The notes under the pieces: generated by a model
The model's database searches: none
The model's input: only the letters and a program-made list of their open reading frames with translations
Told to the model about the DNA's origin: nothing
Assembly (NCBI GenBank): GCA_903813345.2
Contig: CAIIXF020000003.1
Coordinates: 1,580,109 to 1,644,108 of the forward strand
Reading direction: 5' to 3'
DNA: 64,000 bases
Source of the DNA: Owenia fusiformis
Taxonomy: Eukaryota > Annelida > Polychaeta > Sabellida > Oweniidae
Shown here: positions 1 through 11,224 of the stretch, one piece after another
How the letters are laid out: the number at the start of each line of letters is the position of its first letter
How positions within the stretch are numbered: position 1 is the first letter of the stretch
Translations under genes and position numbers: made by a program

Positions 1-375
1 ATTTTAAACGTGATATTGTTTATTGGATTGTTATCTAGATTCTTCTTCTATTATTTTTTTAATTGGGAACGTATAATTTTTATTATTGGAGTACCCAGGA
101 AAGCAATAATTACTATTAGCTAATGGCCACTTGGCTTGGTGTATTTCCATACGCATTTATAAAGTCCAAAAGACGAGCGCGTTCGTATAAATAAATGAAT
201 AACGCAAACCACGTTCTTAAAGTTTTTATTCACATTCGTATTTTATATTCAGTACTTTTTATTTATTAAGTTACATAGATAAGCGGGCATATATAGGTTT
301 GTTGCAAGACCATTTCTGTGATGACCAAGGATCATATTTTGGTTTTATAACGAGGATATTGCTCGAGCATGAATA
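1..375. repeat. Dispersed repeat, copy 1 (cut by the window edge)
   Basis: About 370 bases align in the same orientation with 37778-38158. Shared words include ggccacttggcttggtgtat, cgttcgtataaat, gcaaaccacg and gcaagaccatttctg, with small indels between copies. The left edge is outside the window. No coding sense was found. The second copy runs on into a 27-bp minisatellite while this one stops at about 370, so the unit probably ends near gatattg. Element class unknown. Confidence 0.85.
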
Positions 376-1109
376 ACAAATAAAAGACATGTTGATTCTT
401 CTTATTTCTGTATTCTGTCCTTTGATTGTGTATTAAGTTGCGCTGCACGCCAAACATTAAGATTGTTAAAACACTTAAAATAAAACTTTATTCCTTTCAA
501 TTTACATTAAAATGAAACAGATTAGATTCGAAGTTCAGTCACACCAGCCACTGGTCAAAGGAAGTACAAATATCTAGACTAATCAAATGTCTGAGAATTT
601 GATAACTGTCTAGGATCCAATGTTAATTTTATTGAATCAATCTAAGAAAAGTATAAAGATGAATTTTAAACTTTTAGACGGAAAAGCCAAATATGCATCG
701 TAAACCGAAAAATGATTCAATAAAGTGTCACTTGTGACGTACACATTTTTTAAAAACGAATAAAGCACAAACCTAATCATGAAGTCGTATCGGCGCTAAA
801 TGGCCCTCGCAATAAAACGCATCGAAGTAGGGAATGCTTGGTAAATTCTTCCGAGACTGACTTTTGTTATTTCAAAATTGATATATTACAAATATTAAAA
901 TGATCAAATCACCACGCAATTTTTTCCCTGGGGTTTACTCTATTTTAGATTTACTAGAAACATGTTTGAGGTTGTGATGATTGCGTTTGCTTCTCACGAG
1001 TTCATTGAAAAGTCCAGTAAAACTTCAGAGATCAAAAGACTAAGACCACTTAGGGTGGGATAATTATATTTTATCATATTCTGCAATGTTTAAGTCCTTT
1101 TATTTTCAG
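376..1109. other. Gene-free AT-rich stretch
   Basis: No open frame with recognisable sense and no clear repeat. It ends in a pyrimidine-rich tract that serves as the acceptor of the next exon. Confidence 0.5.
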
Positions 1110-1283
1110 AAACGTAGATCTTTTGAGAATACGATAATCACACTTCAAGAAACTGAAGGCAGTCAAACATTGGATATAACAATGTACAGCAAACGAGAAG
1201 ATGCTGTGCCCGAAGGTGTTTTGACAATTTCAAGTTTGGAAAACAAGGGTGGGTTAAAATCTACTCCTGGGACAACTATATCT
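1110..1283 (+). CDS. Candidate internal exon, 58 codons, phase 0-0
   Basis: The stretch is preceded by an acceptor (tccttttattttcag) and followed by a donor (tct|gtacgt). It is exactly 174 bases and open in one frame, so it would be a symmetric phase-0 exon. The translation begins KRRSFENTIITLQ and ends KSTPGTTIS; it is polar with no repeats. I do not recognise the family. No neighbouring exon could be linked to it, so it may be a host-gene exon with long introns or an orphan exon carried by a repeat. Splice sites are seen; coding status is inferred. Confidence 0.4.
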
Positions 1284-1391
1284 GTACGTTTATTTTTCTT
1301 CCATACTTCAGAATATGTATTGTATGTATTGTATTTATTATTTATTATAGTGTCACGCCATATAAAATATTACATACTTAAACAATATTAA

Positions 1392-3159
1392 AAAATATTG
1401 GCCCTGTCGATGTCGGCATATGAGACACTTAAATGACAACAATTCAATTAATAAGTTAAGAATGTTCAACGTTTCATACAAAGTTTAATTACAGTCTTTG
1501 CTAATTCATAAGTAAGCAATACTGTCCTAGACAAGTGGTATAAAAGTCATTCCCTATTAGCAATCTGGCCTTATGCAAAAGCTCTCTCCTCTCAGGCTCA
1601 TAAAGATGACTTTCTATAAAAAATGTATTTCTGTTTCCACGGTATAGAAAGTGTCGGCGTAGATGACAAGAATGAAATGTAGGTCTTATTATATTCTTAT
1701 CTGAAGTTTACAATATTAAGTATTCCCCAAAGTCCAAAGTGTACTCATTTGACCTCTGCGCTGATTGGTCGATGAAATAAAACATCACTATGCCATCATT
1801 AAATTACCTTTCAAATGAGCCATGGTTTATGTCTTAATTATTTTTCCTTGCAGATATAGACTAAAAAAGATGGATTTGAATTTAGCACATTTTCCTCTTA
1901 ATCTTGGGCACATTTTTGGCTCTGTAGCACAATTTTATATTTTGGGATAAGGCCGGTTTTCCTATGGCCAGGCTCATTTTATGAATATCCATAGTTATAT
2001 TTCCTACCATAGTTATATACCGTATCTTATTTTTACTCATTATTTTTAGGTACTCTTGCGAGGTAATAACTGAATAGTCAATTAAATGTTGCTTCATTAT
2101 CCCACTGAACAATGTAAAACTAAAATATAGAGAAGCTGTCCATTTATTCATCTGTCCGCGGCAATAACTCCTATACTGGTTGACTCATTGATTTCAGATT
2201 TTGAAAATTTTGAATATGCCCATATGATTCAAAATTGCTGCCATTCCGTTCTAACATATGGACATTTTGGGCTACAATTTGTCTGATCTTTTTTATAAAA
2301 AAGTGATTTGATAAAAATATTTGTTTAGTGGGATTAGCTTTTAATTAATTAATTACACACCCAGTTTCTATTCGTGAATGGAAGGGGAGGGAGTAATATG
2401 TCTTTGAGATGGAACAAACTCACAGAAACTCATGTATTTGAAAACATAAACTCATTGCTTCAGTAAGAAACTGGATATATCTCAGTAGAAATCGCCTACT
2501 CCCCCTCCATTCATTTAGTCCGATCATTATTGTGCATATTGTGCATGTAAGTAATCTTTTCAAGGTTAGAGTATTGTACTTTCAAGGGTGCTTTATGTTC
2601 ACCATATGTCTTGTTCTTTTAATAATTGACCTATTTTTATTTAGAAATCTTCAGGTTCAAGAGTAAAATGAACATTTGAAGAAGAGCAGGAATCCAGGAC
2701 CATATTTAAGGACTTCATAATGAATGAAATGTTCATTGTTGTTCTGATATTTGATTGTGATATAGATATAAATATAAATTGATTGGATGGATAGATAGAG
2801 GCCCGAAAAGATAAAGGGGTGTTACAGGCTGTTTCTTTCCAGGTTTGACATAGATTTGGGATACTTGGGATTTTCTTTCAAATGTATAGTGGTATTGTTA
2901 TATTTTGTTATACATATTCTATACCAGTTATTGAGGTTTAAAATTTACTTGATATCCTCAAAGATGTAGGAATTATGTAAGAATGGGACCAATGTCAAAT
3001 TTTTACTCTTGGCAACTTTAAGGTATATATCAGCTATGGCATTAATGGTTGAGAAAAAGGGATTGAGTCATTTTTCTTCTTTCCCTTTTGGCAACTGGGC
3101 AGAGATATTTATCCATATTTACAGCTAATTCAATATTATCTATTCCATTTCTGTTTCAG
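1392..3159. other. Gene-free stretch with a small inverted motif
   Basis: No supported gene on either strand. At about 2384-2515 a short region has inverted ends (gaatggaaggggaggg near 2384 against ccccctccattcat near 2500), with cagtttct/agaaactg also inverted, possibly a worn MITE. The rest is AT-rich sequence with no visible structure. Confidence 0.4.
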
Positions 3160-3185
3160 AGATAGCAAAGTTCACAATATACATG

Positions 3186-3999
3186 ATATTTAATAAACTG
3201 CCTTGATCTTTTATATGGTATACCATCCACATATATCTACTTTGATGGTGGATGGTGCAAGATATCACATAAGCACACATACAATGCCAAATGGGGTGTT
3301 GTGATTGTAATCTGCAGGAGAACAATGAAAGTTCTACATAATATAATAGTGCTAAATTCATATTATAAGATATGCTCTATGTGTGAAGAGCAGGAAAGGA
3401 CACCTCCTGTCCACACCTGTGGCAAGAATCACGAGGGCTCCGCCCAATCAATGGAGAGCGGAGGAGCTCTCATTGCTTTCAAAGAAATTGACGAGATGGG
3501 GGGTTTAATATATACTCATATTATTGGGGATGGAGATAGTAGCATGCTGGCTACTATCCGACGTGATGGTCCACAATGGGCAGGTCTTAAAAAAGTAGAA
3601 TGTATCAACCATGCCCTAAAAAATGTGAAAGTTGCAGAAGAAAATCCTGCATTTAGAGGTAGTTTATTTTAAAAGATGATCATGCATTATTTCTTTTAAT
3701 CATGTGTTAGAATACCTTGTATAATAGGAATTATTAATTTGATTGACACTTTTGTAGGTATAAAACTTTGTGGTGTTTTTATTTTATTTTTAATTTATTT
3801 TATTTAGTACGTTTTGGAGTAAACCATGATAAAAATTACAAAAGTAAATTTTTGTATAGGTAAAGGGAAACTAAGTGTCCAAAATCAGCAACAGATATGC
3901 GGAGCACTGAAAATGGCTACTATAACCCGCAGTAAACAGGAAGATCCACGCGATTTAGTAGAATCAGCTCTTGCTGCTGACTATCGTAACATGTGTTTG
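3186..3999 (+). pseudogene. Mutator-like transposase fragment (metazoan MULE), two exons
   Basis: Exon 1 (about 3186-3658) reads in one frame through FDGGWCKISHKHTYNAKWG, then a CSMCEEQ ... TCGKNHEGSAQSME segment, then HIIGDGDSSM and KVECINHALKN. These are the landmarks of the metazoan Mutator-like transposase domain: the DG(G/A)W start, a CxxC ... C segment before G-(S/P)-x-x-ME, and GDGDSS carrying a catalytic Asp. A 201-base intron (3659-3859, ag|gtagtt to tttgtatag) joins AFR to GKGKLSVQNQQQICGALK in phase, giving exon 2 to about 3999. The 5' half and the catalytic C-terminus are missing, so this is a relic. The transposase would act in the nucleus on its own terminal repeats; the end sequences were not found nearby. 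Family call by motif memory, fairly firm. Confidence 0.75.
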
Positions 4000-4366
4000 G
4001 TGATATGATAATAATTAATGATAATAATTAGAGCTATTTTGAGAATTAGAAATGTTTAAAGTTGAACCCTCCAATGACTGTATCATGTCCCACGTAGGTG
4101 GGTATAAGGTAGGAGGTTTTTTATACTAAAAGCCAAGAGATCGGATTACAACAATTTTAATTGAGAAACACGGGCTAAGATTGCCCATTACGCTATAGAA
4201 ATTAATTATGGACTATTGTAAATATGGTAATGGAAAATATTCGAAGTTTGGAGGGATATAGGGAACACCTCCATCCGTCCGTCTGTCCGGGGTTACTGTT
4301 GTATAATTATACATGTCTGCATGTGTGTGAAGAGTAATATCATTTGTTTGATTTTATGATTTTTAG

Positions 4367-4461
4367 GTTCAATGACCCAATAAATTCCAATGTGAGAGTC
4401 AGGATGGAGAAGGAGCTGGAAGGACATAGGGCAAAATTGTCTTACAAGACATACAACATAA
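4367..4461 (+). CDS. Candidate small exon after the MULE relic
   Basis: A gattttatgatttttag acceptor is followed by an open stretch reading FNDPINSNVRVRMEKELEGH and on to SYKTYNI, then a donor-like aacataa|gtaaat. The phase does not fit the preceding MULE exon, so a link to it is unproven. Unrecognised. Confidence 0.25.
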
Positions 4462-5260
4462 GTAAATCCTAAAATATTTATGAATTTGTTTCATAATAGC
4501 ATTTAACAAGACATTATGAATTCACGTTTTTGGAAAGTATGCATAATATTGTAATTGATTTTTGCGACAGACATCTAGAATTTACAAGAAGAATAAGTCA
4601 TATGCAAAAGGAATTCATTTTTAGTATGTTTCACAATCTTGATGGCACCATATAACGTTGAAACCACTTTGGTTTAGATTATAGTCCAACGCAATTTTAT
4701 CAAAATGTGTTATATGAAACTCTTCAATTTAATTTAAAAGGTTGATTTTTAAAGGACTTTTTCATAAGTGAGAAACTTTGTATCTAAAGTGGCGGGCATT
4801 CAAATATTATATATTATTATGCACCTCATTAAAATACTCAAATCTGATTGGTTCTTAGTTGCTTGTAATTTGGCAATACTCTGCTCTTTTCTGAAAACTG
4901 CCGGATATTTTTTTAATATCTGATCCTTTCGAGAAAAAGGGTCGGATATTTTTTTCAATGTTTTTGCAACATTCCCACTTCAGAGTTTTATTTCTTAATA
5001 ACTGGTGTACTAATTAAAGCTTACATCTGAAACTGGCGGAAAATAGAAGAAAAAGATGCACTCAATCAATCACAATTACCCTTTTCATTCAAAAGTTACA
5101 TATAATTCTGCAAGAACGTCTCGAATAAATAAGAATTAAATTCCCGGGGCAAATATTTTCGTCCAGTGTAGCGAACAAACTGGCCGGAAGTTGTCTGAGT
5201 TTTGAAAGAAAAAATAAATAAATGTCAAAATAATGTCAACTAAACGACAGTTTAGCCTGT
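4462..5260. other. Gene-free stretch
   Basis: AT-rich. A short motif, ggatatttttttaatatctgatcc, is echoed about 30 bases later as ggtcggatatttttttcaatg. No coding sense and no larger repeat seen. Confidence 0.35.
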
Positions 5261-5264
5261 AAAT

Positions 5265-5602
5265 GAGGATGAAATACAAGTTATTTTAGATTCAAGGGAA
5301 TCTGCAAACACAAAGAAACAGATCGCTAAAGCTGAAAGAGCATTTAAGGACTTTCTGAGTCAAAACAATGTAAGAGAAGATTTCGAAAATTTAGAGAGGG
5401 AAGACATATGTGAAAATTTGATTAAATTCTTCAGTGGATGAGAAATACAAAACAAATACCCTGGTATCATTCAAGTATGGCATAAAAAAGTATTTAGCAG
5501 CAAATTCAGATATTGACCTAAAGAACGATGCAGCATTCCTTCGATTTCGACAAATTTTTGATGCTTTACTGTGTCAAAACAAGAAGGATGGATATGGCAA
5601 GT
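5265..5602 (+). pseudogene. Crypton-like tyrosine recombinase, N-terminal core-binding fragment
   Basis: The first frame (about 5265-5440) gives ANTKKQIAKAERAFKDFLSQ and then NLEREDICENLIKFFS. After a single frame change near 5441 a second frame continues DEKYKTNTLVSFKYGIKKYL and on to AAFLRFRQIFDALL. The order NT-K-x(n)-F-x-x-F, then an L-x-x-FF step, then NTL-x-x-x-x-GI-x-x-YL is the layout of the N-terminal half of DUF3504/Crypton-type tyrosine recombinases in animals. The catalytic R-H-x-x-R-Y half is absent. The fragment ends at a possible donor in ggcaag|tgaag. One frameshift plus truncation make it a relic. Such enzymes cut and join circular or linear element DNA in the nucleus. Confidence 0.6.
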
Positions 5603-5609
5603 GAAGTCT

Positions 5610-6290
5610 TATGTTACATGAGAATATTAAATAGGTGTACATATAATTTATACTTTTGTCAAAGCTAAGCTAATTTCATATAACTTCTGAATATCTTCTT
5701 CCTCAATTGGCTCCTTGTGATCTGTGGAACCTGAAAATAAAGGAATCGGACATTTTAATGTCTAGTTGAATGCATGATATCTTAACAGGGTGTGAGGTAA
5801 AACATAATTTTAAAAAGCAATTTTATTTTTATCGCTCCTGTATTTCATAAAAATATATGAGAAAATGTGAAGAGAGCAATTGGCAAAATGAATTAATGTT
5901 TGAGTTGATCCAATAATTGGAACAATACTGAAGCTATAATCTTGATACATATGGAATTTTTTCTGCATCTTTATTCGATTTTCACACTTTTGTATTTGAT
6001 TACAACCATTCGATATTCCACTCTATTAAAATAATTCGAAACACGTAATAAATTTGTTTGTTTTTACACATTTATATTTGATTTATGTACCCATATATGC
6101 GGTAAATGCACTTGTATATTCGGTTTATGTTATTCAGTGTTTGGTAAAATATCACATATTTAAGTCCATGTACAAACACGAACAAAGACGGTTGACACAT
6201 ATATTTAGAACACGCATCAAATACAAATACACTTTAGAACCAAACAATGTTCATTTACCAAACAATCATAGAGTACAAAATAGCACGGAC
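5610..6290. other. Gene-free AT-rich stretch
   Basis: No supported gene. One frame at 6054-6296 is open, but its composition is that of AT-rich noise and it shows no domain. Confidence 0.4.
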
Positions 6291-6293
6291 ATA

Positions 6294-6726
6294 TAGTGAC
6301 TTACCCCACATAATTAATGACATGTACTTTCGCATAAAATTATGTGGGGTAAGTCACGTGACTTACCCCACATAAATGACACATGCTGCATGTAGCATAA
6401 AACCATTCGGTAAATCACGTGACCAGTGACGTAGAAATTATTTCAAAATGGATGAAACAAGCGAGGAAAAATAATTTGAATACGATTCATATTCACAATT
6501 CAGAGAGGATATTGAGAAGTTATTAGATCATTACAACAGGCACGAGGCTTCAAGCGAACCTTTCTTATAGAAAATACGTTTTCGCGATTGGAGAATCACA
6601 CCAAATGCTTTGAATATAAAGATGGCGCAAGTCACATGGTCGAAGTCACGTGACTTACCCCACATCAAAACAATGAACATTGGTTTATAAAAGCATTCGG
6701 TAAGTCACGTGACTTACCCCACAAAT
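6294..6726. promoter_or_regulatory. Cluster of CACGTG palindromes (bHLH-ZIP type sites)
   Basis: GTCACGTGAC occurs at 6353-6362, 6645-6654 and 6704-6713, and TCACGTGA at 6415-6422. Three of these lie inside a longer arm, GTAAGTCACGTGACTTACCCC. The copy at 6340-6375 is a perfect 36-base palindrome with half-site TTATGTGGGGTAAGTCAC. A further half arm, agtgacttaccccacataat, begins at 6295. CACGTG with flanking GTC/GAC is the preferred site of USF/MITF/TFE-type bHLH-zip factors. The repeated arms could equally be the ends of a small palindromic mobile element. No gene start is evident next to it. Confidence 0.6.
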
Positions 6727-7070
6727 TAATATGTTTACCACAAATGATTATGTTTACCCAATACGAAGGGTACTTGGCATCGCATATATTTAAAATACTT
6801 ATCAAATTTATATTTGATCCGATCGAATACAGTTTTGAAGCATTTTACATATTTGTTGTGTAAGGCAGTGAATTATATGTGGGACAGTAGGTACCATTTG
6901 TTGTAACTGGTTTTGTTTATGTTCGGTTTAACTTACTCCGTGGGGTAAAAACCGAAGATATTAATGTTTAGAATATTGATGCAATAAATACACTATAGAT
7001 ACAACCTTCACTGCAATATGATCTTGGATTACACCTTTTAAGTTTATATTCTAATTTTTCCTGTTTAGAC

Positions 7071-7502
7071 ATGGTCTATTCCAATGACAGCCAAAAAGAT
7101 GAAGCTGGATCCAGTAATGATGCATCTTTGGACGAAAAGTTGCTCAACACAGTGCTAAATGACCCTGTATGCCCAGAAGATGAAGCTAACTTAGAGAAAG
7201 CTATAAACAAAACTGCTGAAAACCTGAAGGACTTTGATACTCCTCTATTGAGTGAACCAGAGTTATCTACACCTATTCTAAAGAGGAAAAGGAAAGTCGG
7301 ACCAGTGAGACAGAAATGGACTGACTTTGAGACAACAGAACTGGAGCATCTATTTAGAAACTTCATCAAAGGAAAAATATGTCCCTCGAAAAAAGATATT
7401 GAAAAAAGAATCAGAAAGTCAAAGAAACGGAATGGATACATTTGGAAAAGACAATGGGAGAAAATAAAGAAGAAGGTTTGGAACATGTATATAACCAAGT
7501 AA
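7071..7502 (+). CDS. Myb/SANT-like C-terminal exon, acidic N-terminal part
   Basis: A strong acceptor (ttttcctgtttag) ends two bases before the ATG, and the frame closes 143 codons later, so this reads as a terminal exon or a short intact ORF. Residues 1-70 are acidic. After a basic stretch, LKRKRKVGPVRQKWTDFE opens a region of about 65 residues with Trp/helix spacing (W at 85, then FRNFIKGKICPSKKDIEKR, then YIWKRQWEKIKKKVWN). This resembles the RKW-x(n)-F-I-x-x-G-x-x-P-x-K-x-D-x-E-x-x-I ... W-x-x-I-K-x-x-V tail found at the end of zinc-finger/SAM-like recombinase-family proteins in fish and invertebrates. A DNA-binding role is inferred. The matching upstream domains of that family occur elsewhere in this window (61.7-63.0 kb) but not beside this exon. 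Confidence 0.5.
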   Translation: MVYSNDSQKDEAGSSNDASLDEKLLNTVLNDPVCPEDEANLEKAINKTAENLKDFDTPLLSEPELSTPILKRKRKVGPVRQKWTDFETTELEHLFRNFIKGKICPSKKDIEKRIRKSKKRNGYIWKRQWEKIKKKVWNMYITK

Positions 7503-8813
7503 ACACTGGAAAGTTGGGAAAATATACGTGTCTGATTTATGGACTTTATTCATGAAAGTATATATATAGTAATTATATATTATTATTTTTACATAGGCAC
7601 TAGGTCATCAGAAATGGAAGAAGTGGTTACTTAGTTTTTAAGAATAATTGGGCCATTTTTGTATCAGCCTAGTATATGATTTTTAGATTTTTGCATCAAC
7701 CCAGTAAATGACGTTTGTTATACCAGAGCAAATCTGTAAACATAGCATAGCAACATGCTATGTTGAAGAAATAACTTGAACATCAAATAACCTTTATAAA
7801 CAGTCAAAAAAAGACTGAGTAATAAAACGCATATGCTTTCACAAAGAAATGCAGGAACTTGCAAAAAGGGAGGTGTTGCAAAACATAAACCACGTCCTAG
7901 CAGTATAATCGAAACCTCCGTGTCTAAAACAGATGGTGACTATTGTGGTATTTTGACAGACCACTAACTACCACAACAATAACCACTTTACAATCATTAG
8001 AAAATCAACAGTGAGAAAAACTAGAAACAAATGTTACTCCTGCACTATGGAATTTGAAAATGAGATTCCACCCCCACCCCACAACATTGTTCTTCACTAG
8101 TTTGATCTGGCTTAGACCTAGTCTTTTGGTCATTTAAGTCATCTAATTGTTGATATTGTTTAGGTAATTTGGATCATTTTGATCATTTATGTCATTTAGA
8201 TCATTTTGGTGATTTAGATCATTTTGATCATTTGGTTAGTAGTCAGTTTAGGTCAATTTTAAGATTTTTTTTTATCATACATCTAGGATAATTGGGCTCC
8301 TGTCTACTGAGATGATTCTCAAAACACTGCCTTACACAAGAATCTCCATATGATGACCAGAGTGCAATGCCAATGATTCATCACATCCTGTCGGGGCAGT
8401 TGTATATAATTTATGAAATACATGAAAGGTGGAAGGTTAACAACACCCAACTAAATGTGTAGTTCACGATGGCCACTATTTGACCAAGTTAAAGTTAGAC
8501 CACCAGATTGATTGCAGAGGGGAAAACACCAATAGGTAAAAACAATATGGGTTTTGTCTTGTTTTTAAATTAGTAGTAGCAGCCAAAAGTTATGTTTTGT
8601 TGAAATCTAACCAAATATGACAAAAGTTAAAGTGGCGGAGAACAAATGAAATCACCACCAGTAATTCTCTTCACAATAGGTGGTCATGCATTCTCATTTC
8701 AACAATTTTTAGATCCTATTTTTTACTTGTGGAATATTCTTGACAGTTCTATATTTTTTTCTATAATTTTCAAAAGTACCATTTTTCATTTTCCATTTCA
8801 TTTAATATTACAG
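7503..8813. other. Gene-free stretch with a GATCATTT run
   Basis: No supported gene. At about 8128-8240 a low-complexity run of gatcattt/ggtcattt variants recurs about every 8-16 bases. A short hairpin, catagcaacatgctatg, lies near 7746. The rest is unstructured to my eye. Confidence 0.45.
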
Positions 8814-8814
8814 G

Positions 8815-8938
8815 ATGTGGATGAACTTTTCTCCAATTTTTCAACACATATTTGCGAGGAAAACCATCCCAACTCTTCCCAGGCTCATGCATGCTTTTGA
8901 GAGATGTGTTGAAACAATGCAACCTACAGTAGCAGAGG
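8815..8938 (+). pseudogene. Candidate exon of an unknown protein (first of two)
   Basis: The stretch lies between an acceptor (catttaatattacag) and a donor (cagag|gtaaat). The open frame reads MWMNFSPIFQHIFARKTIPT and then MHAFERCVETMQPTVAE. It can be followed by the exon at 9326, whose first residues (IENIYDVSGW) continue a pattern I associate with an uncharacterised invertebrate family in which an ER-x-V-E helix precedes a D-V-S-x-W motif. No function is known to me. It may belong to a mobile element. Confidence 0.35.
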
Positions 8939-9325
8939 TAAATCACATTTTGACAAAGTTAGGCCTACAACAAAACAAAACATAGACAGACATGATTTGA
9001 CAAGAAAATACTCATGAGCCTGATATAGAACAGGAAATCAATAAAAAATCCTATTAAACTATTTCCTCCAATATTATCTATTATTTCACTATACTAGGTT
9101 CTTTAAAAAGTGACAAATAACCTCTGAATTACATTGTAAATAAATAAATCTTTGCTTTAAGGTTCAATCACAGATCTATTTATAAATTATTTAAGGAATA
9201 ATGCATGAGATAATATTTTATAATTGTTTACATTATTCAACAAATAGAAAATACTATGATTTTTTAGTTGGACCAAAACATGCCGCTCTAAAAGGTTTTT
9301 CTTTAAAAACATTTTTATGTTACAG

Positions 9326-9457
9326 ATTGAAAATATATATGATGTTAGTGGATGGATCTTGCCACACCTTGAAGATGTAAATGGACATTCTGGGCCACAC
9401 TGCTTTAAATCTATCAAGGAAAATGGACACACTAGAATGTATTACAAAGATAGTTTC
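9326..9457 (+). pseudogene. Candidate exon of the same unknown protein (second)
   Basis: The acceptor tttttatgttacag is followed by an open stretch reading IENIYDVSGWILPHLEDVNG, then HSGPHCFKSIKENGHTRMYY. The D-V-S-x-W-I-x-P ... HS-x-P-x-x-F-K pattern recurs in uncharacterised invertebrate proteins, from memory. The intron from the previous exon would be 8939-9325. No convincing donor follows; the frame drifts into AT-rich sequence after YYKDS. Confidence 0.35.
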
Positions 9458-9929
9458 AAATACTTTTCACTGTGTTATAATTTCTTACTGGCAATACTTG
9501 CATTGTTTGGATTTAGTGCTACGTAATCTAACTCCTGGCCCAATAGCCCAAAGGCATGAGGAGTTAGTTCTGGTCACCTCAAATAGATCATTGGGATCAA
9601 AATCTCCTTAATGCATTCTGTTTGGCAAATGGTGCCAGCCTAAATATAATAACCAAATTCATGAGAGGGAATGTAAGAAGGCAAGAGTAGCGAAGGAGAG
9701 AAAAAAGACATGTGTGGAGGAAGACATATGATGTCATGATTATTGAGTCCAAAACTGAGGGAAAAATAACTTTAACAAAAAAAAATTAATAAAAGAACAT
9801 AATGTGTATATTTTCCTTTATTTCCAGGAAAAGACGAAAATCAGCTTTGCATGTTGTAAGGTCAAGGCGTAGGGCCAGACAGTGGCCATGACTGTGACAA
9901 CTATAACAAAAACTGGAGGATCATATGAG

Positions 9930-10290
9930 TCACACCTGGTGACTACAACAAATCAAATCTGAACCAGCAACAAAGGACTCATCTCTTATTGATCTCATAT
10001 TTACAAAATCAATAATTTTGTTTGAAAATCAGGATATACATTCCTTTGAAGGTTCTACACTGTGTGAACAAAGGACAGTGGGTCCTTTATTGTACTAGAG
10101 CAAATTTCACAGGGAGAGAATGTTTACCCCCTTGATTTTGACAGAATTCATGACGATTTCATTAAGCCAGCTCTAACAAGGAAACACCATCAAGGCATAT
10201 CTTAACAGACTTCAAAATCTTTTCTTTTCATTCTTTTTTTGAGACTGAAGACAATTGAACATTCTGAATACCTTATTGTGCTTGAAATGA
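9930..10290 (+). pseudogene. Worn copy of the zinc-finger/SAM-like recombinase-family gene
   Basis: Between about 10095 and 10290 the nucleotides match 62580-62780 (cccccttgattttgac, tcattaagcc, aacaccatcaaggca, cttcaaa, caattgaacattctgaata). The broken frames give DPLDFDRIHDDFIKPAL and KTIEHSEYLIVLEM, matching DPLDFDQINNNFIKPAL and KTIKHSEFLICVKQ in the better copy. Several stops and frameshifts are present. It supplies only the SAM-like core-binding part. Confidence 0.6.
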
Positions 10291-11120
10291 TTATTATTAA
10301 ACCTTCAGCGATTAAATACTCTATATTTACTGATCCATGGATATCCTACTTCATTAATTAACAAAACCAAAGCAAGCCCATAAACACACATTCGGTGATT
10401 TTTAAGGCTATTAGATGTTTTATCATCTCGCTCACAGCTGTTAAAAGCTATGTATAATTTGCCATAGGTTTACTTTGGATATGTGAATTAATTATATCTA
10501 ATTTTTTTATTCTCCCCGTCATAAATATGTCTGTGTGAAGTAAAATACAAATCCAAGGCAGTTTATAATATTTTATGGAATATCCTTTTTAAAAAAGCAA
10601 TTTAATTATGATGTATCATGCGGATCAGTGGACGTTATAATTGGATTCAATTATCAGACTGACTTTGTTATAATTTAATTATTTTTTTCAGGAAAATCCT
10701 TTATGTTAATTTCTATCACGTGATATTTTCCAGGGAAACCCAAATAATGGCGCGCTAAATTGGTTTGTGAAATTTGATTTGATTTTTCGCTTTATTTGTG
10801 AGCTGTGCTTGTGTTTTGTCTTATTTTTGTATTATACATATGTGTGTGTATGTTGCACTTATGTTTGAGCATACATATGTGATCATGACCGATGGAAATA
10901 TGAGAGAAACGATACATCATACTAGATATTTTTTGCCATTTGATTTTGCTCATCAGTCCTCACTGCCTAACTGATTCAGTCATCAATAATGTAGGTAGAT
11001 CCGTTCAATTTGCAATATGTAGTATTAACAATATATATTACTGTGTTTGAATTATGTATCTATTACAACTGTATATTCAGTATACATCCTTTCTTTAGAC
11101 TAACCCTTAGACTCTGTATC
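10291..11120. other. Gene-free stretch
   Basis: AT-rich and without coding sense. A single tcacgtga E-box lies at about 10717. No repeat partner seen in the window. Confidence 0.4.
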
Positions 11121-11224
11121 CAATATTTTAGTCAACATATTATGAATGTCACTGAAGAAGCCAATGAAACCAGAGCCCACTGCTGAGTTAGAAAAACATC
11201 TTAAGCCAAGTGATTACACAACAC

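Noticed and set aside
1882-2151. Minus-strand frame of 89 codons
   Set aside because: No ATG context, splice sites or domain; composition matches surrounding noise.
7076-7498. Minus-strand frame of 140 codons
   Set aside because: It is the shadow of the Myb-like plus-strand exon; its residues are hydrophobic mirror codons with no domain.
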